A DNA stretch of 64,000 nt, taken from Fulvimarina endophytica. GTDB lineage: Bacteria; Pseudomonadota; Alphaproteobacteria; Rhizobiales; Rhizobiaceae. Location of the stretch: the NCBI RefSeq assembly GCF_003403015.1, contig NZ_QURL01000005.1, forward strand, positions 62,001 through 126,000, read 5' to 3'. Shown piece after piece: positions 17,738 to 29,973 of this stretch (position 1 is its first letter; each line of letters begins with the position of its first letter). The notes beneath the pieces were generated by a model, which made no database searches, was not told where the DNA came from, and saw only the letters and a list, made by a program, of their open reading frames with translations. The position numbers and the translations under genes are program-made.

Positions 17738-18720
17738 CGACCTTCGACCGAGGGATCGTCGACGGTGCCGAGAAACGGCTCCACCTCTCGCCCGGGCTCG
17801 AATTCGCCGATGCGCTTGATCTCCCACTCCAGAAGGATGCCCGAATTCTCGTGAACGCGGCGACGGACGGTTTCCCCGAGCGTCTCCAGATCGTGCGCGC
17901 TCGCAGTGCCCGTGTTGATCATGAAGTTGCAGTGCATTTCGGACATCTGGGCATCGCCCACCATCAGGCCGCGACACCCGGCCTTGTCGATCTCCTTCCA
18001 GGCCGATGTCCCCTCGGGGTTCTTGAAGGTCGAGCCGCCCGTCTTCTCCTTCACCGGCTGCACGGTTTCGCGGTGATGCTGGACCTCGTCCATCTTCGCC
18101 TGGATATCGGACGGATCGCCCGACGGGCCCTCGAAGACCGCGCCCGTGAAGATCAGGTCCGTATCGGCGGATGAATGCCGATAGGCGTAACCCATCTCCT
18201 CGTTCGTCAAGACGTGGCGCCGCCCATCACGGCCGAGAGCGTGAACCTCGACGACGCGCTCGCGGGTCTCGACGCCGTTGGCGCCTGCATTCATGCGCAG
18301 GGCGCCACCGACGCTCCCGGGAATGCCGTGATAGAAATGAAAGCCGGCAAGCCCCGCATCGAGAGCGGCTGCCGCAAGCCGCTTGTCGGGACAAGCCGTT
18401 CCTGCCCGAAGCCGCGTCTCGCCCACCCGTTCGACCGACCCGAACCCCTTCGCCGAAAGCCGGATCACGACGCCCGGTATGCCGCCGTCCCGCACCATCA
18501 GGTTCGAGCCGATCCCCACAACGCGCACTGGAATGTCGACTGGGATCGCGGCGAGAAGGAGGGCGAGATCCTCTTCGTCGGCCGGCATCGCGAGGAGGTC
18601 CGCCGGACCTCCGACGCGGAACCAGGTGACCTTCTCCATAGGCGCATTGGCCGTCAACCGGCCGCGGAAGTCACCGAGACGGGCCTGAAGATCGGCGAGA
18701 AGGGCATCACCGCCCGTCAT
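17734..18720 (-). CDS. murB: UDP-N-acetylenolpyruvoylglucosamine reductase
   Basis: This 328-aa FAD enzyme reduces UDP-GlcNAc-enolpyruvate to UDP-MurNAc using NADPH. Visible are the FAD-binding segments [17 protein letters not shown] (about 29-45) and [16 protein letters not shown], the GGSTFKNP loop and the C-terminal [16 protein letters not shown]. Its start overlaps the murC stop by four bases. This is the last peptidoglycan gene of the cluster here. Confidence 0.96.
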   Translation of the reverse strand: MTGGDALLADLQARLGDFRGRLTANAPMEKVTWFRVGGPADLLAMPADEEDLALLLAAIPVDIPVRVVGIGSNLMVRDGGIPGVVIRLSAKGFGSVERVGETRLRAGTACPDKRLAAAALDAGLAGFHFYHGIPGSVGGALRMNAGANGVETRERVVEVHALGRDGRRHVLTNEEMGYAYRHSSADTDLIFTGAVFEGPSGDPSDIQAKMDEVQHHRETVQPVKEKTGGSTFKNPEGTSAWKEIDKAGCRGLMVGDAQMSEMHCNFMINTGTASAHDLETLGETVRRRVHENSGILLEWEIKRIGEFEPGREVEPFLGTVDDPSVEGR

Positions 18721-20138
18721 CGTGCGGCGTTCCGTTCGCGCAGCTCTTCCAGCTGCTTAGGCAAGGCATAGGCCCACTGGGTGATCGAACCTGCACCGAG
18801 CAGGATCACGAGATCGCCGGACTGCGCGACGATGTCGACGATGCCGGCGAGTTCTTCCGGTCCGTCGATCAGGCGGGCGTCGCGATGGCCGCCGAGCTTG
18901 ATGCGTTCGACCAGAAGCTCGGAATCGGCAAATTCGATCGGCTCCTCGCCCGCCGCATAGACCGGCGCGACGATGACCGTATCGGCATCGTTGAAGCAGG
19001 AGGCGAAGTCGGCGAACAGCGCTTGCAGGCGCGAATAGCGGTGGGGCTGCACGATCGCGATCACCCTGCCCTCGGCCGAGGCCCGTGCGGCCGAAAGCAC
19101 CGAGCGGATCTCCACGGGATGGTGTCCGTAATCGTCGTAGATCGAGATCCCGTCGACGGTCCCCGTATGGGTGAATCGACGCTTGACGCCGCCGAAGCTC
19201 GCGAGGCCCTTCTGGATCTGCTCCGGCTTCAGACCGATGCGATGGGCGAGCGCGATGGCCGCCGTCGCATTGGAGACGTTGTGCTTGCCGGGCATCGGAA
19301 GCGTCAGATCCACGAGACGCTCTTCGGTTCCCTTGGCACGGTCGCGGATCGTCACCGAGAAATGGGACTTGCCCGGCTCGAAGCTCACGTTTTCGAAGCG
19401 GACATCGGCCTGGGGGTTCTCGCCATAGGTGATGACCCGTCGATCCTCGATCTCCGAGACCACGCTCTGGACGACCGGATGGTCGATGCACATCACCGCG
19501 AACCCGTAGAAGGGGACGTTCTCGACGAAGGACCGGAAGGCCTCCTTCACCTTGTCGAAGGTGCCGTAATGATCGAGATGCTCGGGATCGATATTGGTGA
19601 CGACGGCAACGTCGGCAGGCAGCTTCAGGAAGGTGCCGTCGGACTCGTCGGCCTCGACCACCATCCAGTCGCCCTCGCCCATCCGGGCATTGGTGCCGTA
19701 GGCATTGATGATGCCGCCATTGACCACCGTCGGATCGAGACCACCGGCATCGAGAAGCGTGGCGACCATGGACGTCGTCGTCGTCTTGCCATGCGTCCCG
19801 CCGATCGCGATCGCCTGTCGGAAGCGCATCAGCTCGGCCAGCATCTCGGCGCGGCGAACGATCGGAAGAAGGCGCTCGCGGGCCTCCGAGAGCTCCGGAT
19901 TGGACCGCTTGATGGCGGTCGAGACCACCACCACCTCGGCCTCGCCGAGATTGTCGGCATGGTGGCCGATGGCGATCGTCACGCCCTTGTCGCGCAACCT
20001 CTGCACATTGGCGTTCTCGGACTGGTCCGATCCCTGGACCCGGTAACCGAGATTGACGAGAACCTCCGCGATCCCGCTCATCCCGATGCCGCCGATGCCG
20101 ATGAAATGGATCGGGCCGATATCTGGCGGCATCTTCAT
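18717..20138 (-). CDS. murC: UDP-N-acetylmuramate-L-alanine ligase
   Basis: This 473-aa Mur ligase adds L-alanine to UDP-MurNAc. It has the N-terminal [14 protein letters not shown] nucleotide-sugar motif (about 11-24), the ATP loop [11 protein letters not shown] (about 118) and the Mur ligase signature EADESDGTF. The start at 20138 has AGGAG six nt upstream and removes 13 residues of the longer frame. It lies 125 bp downstream of murG, with murB overlapping its stop. Confidence 0.96.
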   Translation of the reverse strand: MKMPPDIGPIHFIGIGGIGMSGIAEVLVNLGYRVQGSDQSENANVQRLRDKGVTIAIGHHADNLGEAEVVVVSTAIKRSNPELSEARERLLPIVRRAEMLAELMRFRQAIAIGGTHGKTTTTSMVATLLDAGGLDPTVVNGGIINAYGTNARMGEGDWMVVEADESDGTFLKLPADVAVVTNIDPEHLDHYGTFDKVKEAFRSFVENVPFYGFAVMCIDHPVVQSVVSEIEDRRVITYGENPQADVRFENVSFEPGKSHFSVTIRDRAKGTEERLVDLTLPMPGKHNVSNATAAIALAHRIGLKPEQIQKGLASFGGVKRRFTHTGTVDGISIYDDYGHHPVEIRSVLSAARASAEGRVIAIVQPHRYSRLQALFADFASCFNDADTVIVAPVYAAGEEPIEFADSELLVERIKLGGHRDARLIDGPEELAGIVDIVAQSGDLVILLGAGSITQWAYALPKQLEELRERNAAR

Positions 20139-20263
20139 GGGGATCTCCTGTGCGGCGGTTCCGGCTGCCGGTTTCACGGGTGAGAAACCGGAAGGCGCGG
20201 AAATTCGAGAACGAGACGGGCGCCCTGCCCCTATGCGGCTCGCGTCGCGGCGCGGGCCGTCGA

Positions 20264-21355
20264 TCAGACTGAACGCGGCATAGACTCTACGAGGTCGGCG
20301 AGCAAGAAGGCGGCATCGGGAACGCCGGTTCGCTTGGCCGCCGCCGCCATGGCGGATGCGCGTTCCGGGTTGTTCGCGATCTCCTCGATGATGCCTGCGA
20401 GATTTTCCGGGGAAAGGTCGTCCTGGCGCACGACCATGGCTCCGTTTTCGGCCTCGAGCCGTGCGGCATTGGCCGCCTGGTCGTGATCGAGCGCGTAGGG
20501 ATAGGGCACGAGAACGGCCGGGCGTCCGATCACCGCGATCTCCGAAACCGTCGACGCGCCCGACCTGCAGATGACGAGCTGGGCGTTCGCGATCCGCGAG
20601 GCCATGTCGTTGAAGAAAGGCGAGACCTCGGCCGGGATACCCCTTTCGGCGTAATAGGCCTTCACTTGGTCCGCATCTTCTGGGCGTGCCTGCTGGGTCA
20701 CCCTTAGGCGCCTGCGCAATGCATCCGGCATGCGTTCCATCGCCTTGGGCACGACTTCGCCGAAATACTTCGCGCCCTGACTGCCCCCGAAGACGACGAG
20801 CTCGAACGGCTCGTCGACGCTCGGCACCCGGTAGGGCGTCTCGGCCGCCTTCAGCACCGGCCCGCGAACCGGATTTCCGGTGACGGTGGTCTTGTCCGCG
20901 ATCGCCTGTTCGGCATCGACCTGGGGAATGCCGACGGCGATCTTCGTGACGCGGCGGGCGAGAAACTTGTTGGCCCGCCCCATCACCGCATTCTGCTCGT
21001 GGATTAGCGTGGGCCGGCCAGCCCGGAATGCCGCCATCAGCGGCGGAACGGTCGGATAGCCGCCGAAGCCCACCACCACGTCGGGCCGGATCCGACGCAC
21101 GAGACGTCCGGCCTCGCGAAATCCGCGCCAGAGCGTCAGCAGCGTCTTGAGGACCGCGACCGGATTGCGGGAGGCGAAGGTCGCCGACTGAATGACGTGC
21201 ACGGCCTCGCCGGGGAAGCTGTCGATGAAGCGTCCTGCCCTGTCGTCCGTTGCGAGGTGAACGCTGTGGCCGCGTGCGGCAAGCTCCTGCGCCAGAGCCT
21301 CGGCCGGGAACAGGTGACCGCCGGTCCCGCCGGCCGAGAGAAGAACTGTGCTCAT
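20264..21355 (-). CDS. murG: UDP-GlcNAc transferase to lipid I (MurG)
   Basis: This 363-aa GT28 glycosyltransferase converts lipid I to lipid II at the inner face of the membrane. Conserved segments are [15 protein letters not shown] (6-20), [12 protein letters not shown] and the UDP-binding region [19 protein letters not shown] with [14 protein letters not shown] 141-bp gap separates it from ftsW. Confidence 0.96.
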   Translation of the reverse strand: MSTVLLSAGGTGGHLFPAEALAQELAARGHSVHLATDDRAGRFIDSFPGEAVHVIQSATFASRNPVAVLKTLLTLWRGFREAGRLVRRIRPDVVVGFGGYPTVPPLMAAFRAGRPTLIHEQNAVMGRANKFLARRVTKIAVGIPQVDAEQAIADKTTVTGNPVRGPVLKAAETPYRVPSVDEPFELVVFGGSQGAKYFGEVVPKAMERMPDALRRRLRVTQQARPEDADQVKAYYAERGIPAEVSPFFNDMASRIANAQLVICRSGASTVSEIAVIGRPAVLVPYPYALDHDQAANAARLEAENGAMVVRQDDLSPENLAGIIEEIANNPERASAMAAAAKRTGVPDAAFLLADLVESMPRSV

Positions 21356-21496
21356 GAAATTCCTGTCAGCGCCTCATGGGTCGCAGATGACGTCTTCGAT
21401 GATCCGAAGCACGGGCCGCGACGTTCGCGGCAGCATTCCGCCTGGCACCGGAAGATATGGCGAGAGCGCCGGGCTTCGAGGCCCGGCCACTCCGTC

Positions 21497-22654
21497 TCAA
21501 GTCCCGTGAACGAGTGCCGTCCGCTCCAGGAGCCTGTCCGTATAGGACCGGTTTTCCGGCCGCCTGCGCGTCAGGGCGAGAACGAAGCCCGCGCTGATCG
21601 AGATCGCGATCATCGAGGAGCCGCCATAGGAGATGAACGGAAGCGTCATGCCCTTGGCCGGCATCAGCTGAAGGTTCACCGCCATGTTGATGATCGACTG
21701 AAGCCCGAACACGAAGACCAGACCGGAAATCGAGAGACGAACGAACGGGTCGCGCTGGGCAAGGGCGACCGACAGGCCACGCATGACGATGAAGGCGAAG
21801 ACGAGCGACAGCGCGATGCAGGTGATGATGCCGAATTCCTCGGCGACGACGGCAAACGCGAAATCGGTATGACTGTCGGGCAGGAGGCGCTTGACCGTTC
21901 CCTCGCCCGGACCCTGGCCGAACCATCCGCCGTTGAGGATGGCCTGGTGGGCCGTATCGGTCTGGAAGGTATCGCCCTCGCCGGTGAGGAACCGGTCGAT
22001 ACGGCTCGCCACGTGGTCGAACACTTCATAGGCGAAGAAGGCGCCCGTCAGACCGATGGCTCCGAGAACCGCGATCCAGAGCCACGGCATGCCGGCCATG
22101 AAGAAGAGCCCGCCCCAGGTCGCGGCGACGAGCAGCGTCTGCCCGAGATCCGGCTGTGCGACGAGAAGCGCGACCGAGATCAAAAGCAGCACGAGAGCGC
22201 AGAGATTGCCGGGGATCTCCGAGCGCCGTCCGTTCTCGGCGAAGAGGAAAGCGCAGACGACCACGAAGGAGGGCTTCAGGAATTCGGACGGCTGGATGTT
22301 GATCGGACCGAAATCGATCCAGCGGCGCGCGCCCTTGATCTCCGTTCCGAAGAACAGGGCAAGGATCATCAGCACCATCGCCCCGCCGAGCATGATGAAG
22401 GCTGCGCGCCGAACGCCGCGTGGCGTCAGAAGCGAGGTTGCGAACATCACCATCGCGGACGGAATCAGGAAGAAGATGTGGCGCTCGACGAAATGGAACG
22501 GCTGAAGGCCGATCCGCTCGGCGACCGGCGGGCTTGCCGCGAAGGAGAGAACCGCACCCCCGATCAGGAGGATGAGGAACGCCCCGAGGAGCCAGTGGTC
22601 GAGCCCGCGCCACCAGTCCGATATCCTGATGATCTTGTGTCCGCTATCGCTCAT
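21497..22654 (-). CDS. ftsW: Septal peptidoglycan polymerase/lipid II flippase-family FtsW
   Basis: This 385-aa SEDS-family integral membrane protein works with FtsI (PBP3) in septal glycan synthesis. Hallmarks are [34 protein letters not shown] and [12 protein letters not shown] near the C-terminus. Its ATG overlaps the murD stop by four bases. It carries about ten predicted membrane segments. Confidence 0.96.
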   Translation of the reverse strand: MSDSGHKIIRISDWWRGLDHWLLGAFLILLIGGAVLSFAASPPVAERIGLQPFHFVERHIFFLIPSAMVMFATSLLTPRGVRRAAFIMLGGAMVLMILALFFGTEIKGARRWIDFGPINIQPSEFLKPSFVVVCAFLFAENGRRSEIPGNLCALVLLLISVALLVAQPDLGQTLLVAATWGGLFFMAGMPWLWIAVLGAIGLTGAFFAYEVFDHVASRIDRFLTGEGDTFQTDTAHQAILNGGWFGQGPGEGTVKRLLPDSHTDFAFAVVAEEFGIITCIALSLVFAFIVMRGLSVALAQRDPFVRLSISGLVFVFGLQSIINMAVNLQLMPAKGMTLPFISYGGSSMIAISISAGFVLALTRRRPENRSYTDRLLERTALVHGT

Positions 22655-24042
22655 TTCTTCGTTTCACTTTCGACATCGGCCAATGCGAGCACGCACTCGC
22701 GGAAGGCATCGCCTCGAACTTCGAAGTTACGATACTGGTCGAAGCTGGCGCAGGCCGGGGAGAGCAGGACGGCGGACGGCCGATCGTCGGCTGCGGCATC
22801 CCGGGCGGCACTGACGACCGCATTCGGAAGCGTCGCCGAAATCTCGAACGGTACGCTCATTCCGAGCGTTGCGGCAAAGGCCGGTGCGGCTTCACCGATG
22901 AGATAGGCTTTCGCGATCTTCGGGAAGAAGCGGGCGAGATCCGCGATTCCGCCTGCCTTGGGCAGGCCGCCGGCGATCCAGTAGATCCGATCGAAGGAGG
23001 CGAGCGCCGTCGCGGCCGCATCCGCATTGGTCGCCTTGGAGTCGTTGATGAACAGGGTCTGGCCGATCCGCCCGACCTCCTCCATCCGGTGCGAAAGGCC
23101 CGGGAAGCTCTTGAGGCCGTTTCGGATCTCGTCGTCGGAGAGACCGGCGAGGGTCAGAGCGGCGACCGCCGCCGCAGCGTTCTGGCCATTGTGACGCCCG
23201 CGCAGGGACCCGATGCCGGAGAGGTCGAAATCGGCCTGCGGATGACCGCCCATCCGGCGCCGCACGACGCCATCCGAAAAGCCCACTCCGTCATCGACGT
23301 CGCCGTTCGCGCTGACCCGCACCACCGGTCGGCCCTGGGCTTTCAGGTCGTCGGCGATGGCGGCGCACCAGCTGTCGTCGATCCCGACGACCGCCTGCTC
23401 CGCGACTGCGACGAGCCTTTCCTTCACCGCCGCGTAATGCTCCATCGTGCCATGGCGATCGAGATGGTCGGGCGTGAGGTTCAGGAGAAGACCGATCGAG
23501 GGCGCGAGACCCGGCGCGAGATCGATCTGATAGGACGAGCACTCGACCACGTAGTGGCGCTCGGGCGCCGGATCGTCCAGCGTCAGAACGGGCACGCCGA
23601 TATTCCCGCCGAGCTGCGTAACGCGGCCGGCGGACCTCAGGCAGTGGGCGATCAGTGCCGTCGTCGTCGACTTTCCGTTGGTGCCGGTGATCGCGACGAA
23701 AGGAGCACTCGGCGCCTGCGCCGCGCGTTCCCGGCCGAAGATTTCGACATCGCCGATGATCGGCACACCCGCCGCATTCGCAAGATCCACGGTCCAGTGC
23801 GGCTTGGGGTGCGTCAGCGGCACACCGGGCGACAGAACGAAGAGTTCGATCTCCGACCAGTCGATCTCTTTCAGATCCTGAACGCGAAGGCCCGCCTCCG
23901 CCGCCACTTCCGCCCGCTCGGGGTTGTCGTCGAAGACGAAAAGATCGGCGCCGCCCTCGGCCAGAGCCTTCGCGGTCGCAAGTCCAGATCCTCCGAGACC
24001 GAACAGGGCGAGCCTTTGTCCGGAAAAGCTGACGATCTTCAT
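22651..24042 (-). CDS. murD: UDP-MurNAc-L-alanine-D-glutamate ligase
   Basis: This 463-aa Mur ligase adds D-glutamate to UDP-MurNAc-L-Ala. Visible are the N-terminal [13 protein letters not shown] (about 15-27), the ATP loop [28 protein letters not shown] and INDSKATN. The ATG at 24042 begins [18 protein letters not shown], the normal MurD N-terminus, so a longer upstream frame is not used. It starts 5 nt after mraY. Confidence 0.96.
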   Translation of the reverse strand: MKIVSFSGQRLALFGLGGSGLATAKALAEGGADLFVFDDNPERAEVAAEAGLRVQDLKEIDWSEIELFVLSPGVPLTHPKPHWTVDLANAAGVPIIGDVEIFGRERAAQAPSAPFVAITGTNGKSTTTALIAHCLRSAGRVTQLGGNIGVPVLTLDDPAPERHYVVECSSYQIDLAPGLAPSIGLLLNLTPDHLDRHGTMEHYAAVKERLVAVAEQAVVGIDDSWCAAIADDLKAQGRPVVRVSANGDVDDGVGFSDGVVRRRMGGHPQADFDLSGIGSLRGRHNGQNAAAAVAALTLAGLSDDEIRNGLKSFPGLSHRMEEVGRIGQTLFINDSKATNADAAATALASFDRIYWIAGGLPKAGGIADLARFFPKIAKAYLIGEAAPAFAATLGMSVPFEISATLPNAVVSAARDAAADDRPSAVLLSPACASFDQYRNFEVRGDAFRECVLALADVESETKK

Positions 24043-24047
24043 GGGCC

Positions 24048-25130
24048 TTACCGCAGTTTGAGAGTGGACAACCCGACGAAGGCGAGAAGGAAGGCGATGA
24101 TCCAGAACCGGATCACGACCTGGCTTTCCGTCCAGCCGAGCTTCTCGAAATGGTGGTGGATCGGCGCCATCAGGAAGACCCGGCGGCCCGTCAGCTTGAA
24201 CCACGCCACCTGGATGATGACCGAGAGGGCCTCGATCACGAAGAGCCCGCCGATGATCGCGAGCACGAGCTCATGCTTGGTAGAGACCGCGATCGCGCCC
24301 GTCATGCCGCCGAGGGCGAGGGACCCCGTATCGCCCATGAAGATCGCCGCCGGAGGGGCGTTGAACCAGAGGAAGCCGAGGCCCGCGCCGATGACGGCGC
24401 CGCAGACGGGCGCGAGCTCCCCGGTTCCCATCACGTAGTGGATCTGGAGATAGTTCGCGAAATTGATGTTGCCGGCGAGGTATGAGATCAGCCCGAGAGC
24501 CGCGATCGCGATCATGATCGGAACGATCGCCAGCCCGTCCAGCCCGTCCGTGAGGTTCACCGCATTCGCGGCTCCCACGATGACGAAGGCCGCAAAGCCG
24601 ATATAGAACCAGCCGAGATTGAGAAGCAGTTCCTTCACGAACGGGAAGGTCAGGGACGTCGCAAATCCGCCTTCGGTTCGCATGACGACGAGGAGCACGG
24701 CGAGCGAGGCGATGATGAACTCCAGAAGGAGCCGCATCTTGCCGGAAAAGCCCTTGTCGCTCTGCTTGGTCACCTTCAGATAGTCGTCGTAGAAGCCGAT
24801 CGCGCCGAAACCGACGGTCACCAGCAGCACGGACCAGACATAGACATTGGTAAGGTCTGCCCAGAGCAGGATCGAGACCAGGACACCCGAGAGAATCATC
24901 AGACCGCCCATCGTGGGCGTTCCGGCCTTCTTGAAATGGGTCTGCGGTCCGTCCGCGCGGATCGGCTGGCCGCGCCCCTGTCGCAGGCGCAGACCCTGGA
25001 TGATCGCCGGTCCGAACAGGAACACGGTGATGAACCCGAAGATCATCGCCGCGCCGGTGCGGAAGGTGATGTACCTGAAGACATTGAACAGCGCGATCTG
25101 ATCCGCGTACGCTCCGAGATAGGCGATCAT
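24048..25130 (-). CDS. mraY: Phospho-MurNAc-pentapeptide transferase
   Basis: This 360-aa polytopic membrane enzyme makes lipid I from UDP-MurNAc-pentapeptide and undecaprenyl phosphate. The diagnostic aspartate motifs are FYDDYLKV and [14 protein letters not shown], with [11 protein letters not shown] and [11 protein letters not shown] near the C-terminus. The start overlaps the murF stop by four bases. Confidence 0.97.
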   Translation of the reverse strand: MIAYLGAYADQIALFNVFRYITFRTGAAMIFGFITVFLFGPAIIQGLRLRQGRGQPIRADGPQTHFKKAGTPTMGGLMILSGVLVSILLWADLTNVYVWSVLLVTVGFGAIGFYDDYLKVTKQSDKGFSGKMRLLLEFIIASLAVLLVVMRTEGGFATSLTFPFVKELLLNLGWFYIGFAAFVIVGAANAVNLTDGLDGLAIVPIMIAIAALGLISYLAGNINFANYLQIHYVMGTGELAPVCGAVIGAGLGFLWFNAPPAAIFMGDTGSLALGGMTGAIAVSTKHELVLAIIGGLFVIEALSVIIQVAWFKLTGRRVFLMAPIHHHFEKLGWTESQVVIRFWIIAFLLAFVGLSTLKLR

Positions 25131-26647
25131 CGGGTCGGATTCTCCGGTTGTTCGTCGTCGTTCTGCGGCTCGGCCGCCTCTTCGGCGGTTTGGATCGGCG
25201 CAGGGGGCACGTCAAGTTTGGCAGGCGGCGGGAAGCGCGAGACGAGCGCTTCCACGACGCTCTCGAGGCCGATGCTGCGCGAGGCCTTGACGAGGATCGC
25301 ATCGCCGGCGCGCATATCGGTGAGAAGCGACTCCTGCGCCTCCTTCGGCGATGCGTGCATCGAGACGGTCATATCGTCTTCGGCAAGAGCCTGCGCGAGC
25401 GGCGCGATCTCCTCACCGACGAGGAAGAGGCGCGACACGCCTGCCTCGCGAAGAGGATCGGCGAGACCCGCGTGAAGGTCGTGGCTGTGGCCGCCGAGTT
25501 CCTTCATGTCGCCGAGGACCGCGATGCGGCGTCCGTCCTCTCCGAGCCGGGCCTGGGCGAGCGTCGCGATCGCTGCCCGCATCGAAGCGGGATTGGCGTT
25601 GTAGCTGTCGTCGAAGAGCTGGATCTCGCCGCCGGACGGCATCGGCAGGTGATAGCGCTGCCCCCTGCCCTTGACCGGCTGCCAGCCGGCGAGTTCGGCG
25701 GCGACGGCCTCCACATCGGCGCCCATCAGGCTGGCCGCTCCGAGGACCGCAAGCGTGTTCTGCGCGAAATGGCGTCCCGACATCGCAAGATCCACCGAGA
25801 CGGTCGTCCCGGCGATCTCCGCGATCATCGTCGCGCCATCGGCGGAGGCTTCGAAGTCCGTCAGCCGGAAGTCGGCGCCATTCGCCTCGCCGAAGGTCGA
25901 GACCTTCGAGACGCCGACGCTCCTTGCGATCGATGCCAATTTCACGGATTTCGGATCGTCCGCATTGACGATCGCGGTGCCACCGGTGACGAGACCTTCG
26001 AAAATCTCGGCCTTCGCATCCGCAATCTCGTCGAGATCGCGGAAGTGACCGAGATGGGCGGCCGCGATCAGGGTGACGATCGCGACATGCGGGCGAACGA
26101 GCTTCACCAGCGGGCGGATCTCGCCCGGATGGTTCATGCCGATTTCGAAGACCGCATAGCGCGTCTCGGCCGGGAGACGGGCGAGACTGAGGGGGACACC
26201 CCAGTGATTGTTGAAGGATGCCGCGCTGGCATGGACGCTGGCGCCGTTGGCGGCCAGACCGTGACGCAGGGCCTCCTTGGTCGTGGTCTTGCCGACACTG
26301 CCGGTAACGGCGACGATCTGCGCCTTGCTGCGCGCGCGCGCCGCTTCCGCGAGGCGGCCGAGCGCGGCGAGCACGTCGTCGACGACGAGCATCGGCGCCT
26401 GAAGGCGGCCGAGGGCCGGCAGGCGCCGTTCGGAGACGATATGGAGCGCGGCTCCGGCCTTACGCGCATTGGTCAGGAAGTCGTGGCCGTCGAAACGGTC
26501 GCCGGCGATGGCGAAGAAGGCGTCGCCCGGCTCGACCGTGCGGCTGTCGATGGAAATGCCGTTGATGCCGCCCGGCAGCCCCGTGCCGATCGGCCGGGCC
26601 TTCATGGCGTCGATCAGAACGCTCGTTTCCCAGAGAAAATCGGTCAC
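25127..26647 (-). CDS. murF: UDP-MurNAc-tripeptide-D-Ala-D-Ala ligase
   Basis: This 506-aa Mur ligase adds D-Ala-D-Ala. It has [27 protein letters not shown] at the N-terminus, the ATP loop [13 protein letters not shown] (about 115), [14 protein letters not shown] and [15 protein letters not shown]. The last 30 residues are a proline- and glutamate-rich tail beyond the usual MurF end. Its start overlaps murE by four bases. Confidence 0.96.
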   Translation of the reverse strand: MTDFLWETSVLIDAMKARPIGTGLPGGINGISIDSRTVEPGDAFFAIAGDRFDGHDFLTNARKAGAALHIVSERRLPALGRLQAPMLVVDDVLAALGRLAEAARARSKAQIVAVTGSVGKTTTKEALRHGLAANGASVHASAASFNNHWGVPLSLARLPAETRYAVFEIGMNHPGEIRPLVKLVRPHVAIVTLIAAAHLGHFRDLDEIADAKAEIFEGLVTGGTAIVNADDPKSVKLASIARSVGVSKVSTFGEANGADFRLTDFEASADGATMIAEIAGTTVSVDLAMSGRHFAQNTLAVLGAASLMGADVEAVAAELAGWQPVKGRGQRYHLPMPSGGEIQLFDDSYNANPASMRAAIATLAQARLGEDGRRIAVLGDMKELGGHSHDLHAGLADPLREAGVSRLFLVGEEIAPLAQALAEDDMTVSMHASPKEAQESLLTDMRAGDAILVKASRSIGLESVVEALVSRFPPPAKLDVPPAPIQTAEEAAEPQNDDEQPENPTR

Positions 26648-28095
26648 GCGCCCAACTCCGTGATGGCCGCCGCGACCTCTTCATGGTCACTGAAGTGCTG
26701 GGTGACTCCCCCTGCCGACTGACCGGTTTCGTGGCCCTTGCCGGCGACGACGACGGTATCGCCCGTGCGCGCCTCCGCGACGGCGGCGCGGATCGCCTCG
26801 CGGCGGTCGCCGATCTCGCGGGCACCGGGTGCGGCGGCGAGAATTTCGGCACGGATCGTCGCGGGAACCTCGCTGCGCGGATTGTCGTCCGTCACGATCA
26901 CGACATCGGCGAGCCGGCTTGCGATCTCGCCCATCATGGGGCGCTTGGCCTTGTCCCTGTCGCCTCCGCAGCCGATGACGACGACGACACGGCCGGTGGT
27001 GAAGGGGCGCACCGCCTTCAGCACGTTTTCGAGCGCATCGGGCTTGTGGGCATAGTCCACGAAGACCGGGACCCCGTCCCTCGTGGTGCCGGCCTTTTCC
27101 AGCCGGCCCGAAGCGCCCTTCAGGCCTTCGAGCGCGGCGAGCGCATCAGGGATCGCGGTTCCAGTGACGATCGCAAGGCCCGCGGCGACGAGGGCGTTCG
27201 ACATCTGGAACTCGCCGGCGAGCGGAAGCACGATCCGCTGGATCCCCTCGGGTGTCTTGATCTCCGCCGCCTGCCGGTCGCGCTCATGCTCGAGGCGGCT
27301 CAGGGTCAGGAGCGACCCGTTCCGGCCGACCGTGTGAACCGTGCAGCCGCAGCCGGTCGCGATCTCGATCGCCCGTCCCGACCAGCGGTCGTCGGTGTTG
27401 ATGACGGCCGGCGCGCCCTTTTCGAGCAGGCGCGTGAACAGCCCCATCTTGGCGGTGAAGTAGTCTTCGAGATCGGCATGATAATCGAGATGGTCATGGC
27501 CGAGATTGGTGAACGCCCCGGCCGAAAGCCTGACGCCGTCGAGGCGATGCTGGTCGATGCCGTGGCTGGAGGCCTCGAGCGAGGCATGGGTCACGCCCTC
27601 ACCCTTGAGATCGGCCAGAAGACGGGCGAGAGCGACCGGGTCCGGCGTGGTCAGGGTTCCGTAGTCCGAGCGGGTCGGCGAGACGACCCCGGTGGTTCCG
27701 ATCGATGCGGCCTGAAGACCGGTCCGCGCCCAGATCTGGCGCACGAAGGAGGCGACCGAGGTCTTGCCGGCGGTTCCCGTCACCGCAACGATGGTTTCGG
27801 GCTGGGCGCCGTGAAAACGCGCCGCCATTTCAGCCACCGCCATTCGGGGGCTCACGGCAGTGACGAGCGGCAGCGTTGTCGAGATCGAAGCGCCTTCAGC
27901 ACAGAGAACCGCGACGGCCCCGTTCGCCTCGGCATCCCTGGCGTGGGCCGCCCCATCGACCTTCGAGCCGGGAAGCGCGGCGAACAGAAAGCCTCGCTCG
28001 ACGGTTCGCGAATCGAGGCTCAGGCCGCCGATCTCGATCTCCTCGGCACCGGACGGCACATGCCCGATACCCTCTGCAAGTTTTCCAAGCTTCAT
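26644..28095 (-). CDS. murE: UDP-MurNAc-L-Ala-D-Glu-meso-diaminopimelate ligase
   Basis: This 483-aa Mur ligase adds the third residue of the stem peptide. It has [24 protein letters not shown], the ATP loop [11 protein letters not shown] and LEASSHGID. The DNPRSE motif is the signature for meso-diaminopimelate rather than lysine. The start at 28095 gives MKLGKLAEG; a longer frame continues upstream but has no support. A 144-bp gap separates it from ftsI. Confidence 0.96.
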   Translation of the reverse strand: MKLGKLAEGIGHVPSGAEEIEIGGLSLDSRTVERGFLFAALPGSKVDGAAHARDAEANGAVAVLCAEGASISTTLPLVTAVSPRMAVAEMAARFHGAQPETIVAVTGTAGKTSVASFVRQIWARTGLQAASIGTTGVVSPTRSDYGTLTTPDPVALARLLADLKGEGVTHASLEASSHGIDQHRLDGVRLSAGAFTNLGHDHLDYHADLEDYFTAKMGLFTRLLEKGAPAVINTDDRWSGRAIEIATGCGCTVHTVGRNGSLLTLSRLEHERDRQAAEIKTPEGIQRIVLPLAGEFQMSNALVAAGLAIVTGTAIPDALAALEGLKGASGRLEKAGTTRDGVPVFVDYAHKPDALENVLKAVRPFTTGRVVVVIGCGGDRDKAKRPMMGEIASRLADVVIVTDDNPRSEVPATIRAEILAAAPGAREIGDRREAIRAAVAEARTGDTVVVAGKGHETGQSAGGVTQHFSDHEEVAAAITELGA

Positions 28096-28239
28096 TCTCT
28101 GCGCGTCCAGTTGCTCGCATTCGGTGCGGGCGAGGCATCGCCCCGGCCCTCTTATTGCAACCGCCATGTTGCGTGAACCGGGATTTCAAACAGACGCGGC
28201 GTCATTAGGGCGAGATCCGCCGACCGCCCGATGACCCCG

Positions 28240-29973
28240 TCAGTACGAGACCAGAAGCGTCTTGCCGGTTTCACCGAGATCGGGCTTGACGCCGAGCAGG
28301 GCTCCGGCACGGCGGATGATGTTGCCGACGACGGGAGCTGCGTTCATGCCGGCGGTCGCATAATACTTGCCGGGCTCCGGCTGCGGCTCGTCGATGAAGA
28401 CGAGAACCACGTAGCGCGGATCGCTCATCGGGAAGCCGGCCAGGAAGGCGTTGAACTTCTTCGTATCCGAATAGCGGCCGTTGACCACCTTGTTCGCGGT
28501 GCCCGTCTTTCCGCCGACCTCGTAGCCGTCGATATCGGCGTAGTTGCCCGAGCCGCGCTGGTCGGCGACGTTGAGGCGGAAAAGGTAGCGCATGTCGTCG
28601 CTGGTCTCCTTGGAGATGACCTGCGTCGAGATCTTCTTGGCCTCCTCCTCCGTGCGCGGCAGGAATGTCGGCGGAATGAGAAGCCCGCCATTCAGCAGCG
28701 ACGTCGCGGCGACCGCGGTCTGAAGCGGCGTGGTCGAGACGCCGTGGCCGTAGGAGATCGTAATCGAATTGACCTGCTTCCAGACCTTCGGCTGTGTCGG
28801 CGTCGCAACCTCTGGCAGTTCGGTCTTCAGGCGCGTCAGGAGGCCCAGCTTGGTCAGGAACTCCTGATGCCCCTTAATGCCGACGAGTTCAGCTTCCTTC
28901 GCCGACCCGATATTGGAGGAGTAGATGAACACCTCCTCGAGGGTCAGCACGCGCTTCTTGCCGTGGAAGTCGGAAATGCGATGGCCGCCGATATGGATCG
29001 GGTTCCTCGCATCGAAGGTCGAATGAAGGTTCACCTTCTTGGTGTCGAGCGCCATGGCGCTGGTGAACGACTTGAAGGTCGATCCCATTTCGAAAAGACC
29101 GGCGGATGTCCGGTTCATCCGGTCCTTTTCCAGCGCCTGACGGGGATCGTTCGGATCGTAGTCCGGCAGCGAGGTCATCGCGAGGACCTCGCCGGTATGG
29201 GCGTCGAGAACGACGCCGCCGGCTGCGATCGAGCGGTAGCGCGTCATCGCCGCCGTCAGCTCGTCATGCAGGATGTTCTGCACCCGAAGATCGATCGAGA
29301 GACGGACGGGCTCCAGTTCGGCGTCGACCGCGAGGCCGGAATTCTGGAGCGCCAGGTAACCCTGGTCGTCCAGATACTTCTCCATGCCAGCAATGCCCTG
29401 ATTGTCGACATTGACGTGGCCGGTCACGAAGCCTGCAACGGTTCCGCCCGGATAGAAGCGCCGCTTCTCGGTGCGGAAGCCGATGCCGGGTACACCGAGA
29501 TCCAGGATCGCCTGCTGCTGGCTCGGCGTCAGCTCGCGCCGCAGCCAGAGGAAGGCGGCTTCGCTGGACAGGCTGTTATAAAGCCATTTCGGATCGAGAT
29601 CGGGCAGGACGGTGCGAAGGCGTTCGCTCGCCTCGTTGGCGTCGACGATCTTGCGCGGCTCGGCGAAAAGCGAGCCGACGCGGATATCGGTCGCCAGCAC
29701 ATTGCCGTTGCGGTCGACGAGATCGGGGCGCGAAGCCATGAACTGGTCTGCCGCACGGAAGGCGAGCGCACGCTCGTCGGGCTCGGTTCCCCAGGTCACC
29801 AGCCGCCCGGCGATCACGCCGTAGACGCCAATGAACATGGTCATCGCGATGATGTAGCGGCTCTTGCCGAGCGGCACCGAACTTGCGCGATCCCGGCGGC
29901 GAACGGCATTGCGTTCGGCGCGTCGCGGCAGATCCTCGGAGATCTCTTCGGGTTTGGGCTTGCGTTTGAACAT
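28240..29973 (-). CDS. ftsI: Peptidoglycan D,D-transpeptidase FtsI (PBP3)
   Basis: This 577-aa class B penicillin-binding protein cross-links septal peptidoglycan. It has a short basic cytoplasmic N-terminus, one membrane helix (about 40-58), a dimerisation domain and the transpeptidase domain with the three active-site motifs: STFKS (SxxK), YSSNIG (SxN) and GGKTGTANK (KTG). Its ATG overlaps the ftsL stop by one base, so the two are translationally linked. Confidence 0.97.
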   Translation of the reverse strand: MFKRKPKPEEISEDLPRRAERNAVRRRDRASSVPLGKSRYIIAMTMFIGVYGVIAGRLVTWGTEPDERALAFRAADQFMASRPDLVDRNGNVLATDIRVGSLFAEPRKIVDANEASERLRTVLPDLDPKWLYNSLSSEAAFLWLRRELTPSQQQAILDLGVPGIGFRTEKRRFYPGGTVAGFVTGHVNVDNQGIAGMEKYLDDQGYLALQNSGLAVDAELEPVRLSIDLRVQNILHDELTAAMTRYRSIAAGGVVLDAHTGEVLAMTSLPDYDPNDPRQALEKDRMNRTSAGLFEMGSTFKSFTSAMALDTKKVNLHSTFDARNPIHIGGHRISDFHGKKRVLTLEEVFIYSSNIGSAKEAELVGIKGHQEFLTKLGLLTRLKTELPEVATPTQPKVWKQVNSITISYGHGVSTTPLQTAVAATSLLNGGLLIPPTFLPRTEEEAKKISTQVISKETSDDMRYLFRLNVADQRGSGNYADIDGYEVGGKTGTANKVVNGRYSDTKKFNAFLAGFPMSDPRYVVLVFIDEPQPEPGKYYATAGMNAAPVVGNIIRRAGALLGVKPDLGETGKTLLVSY

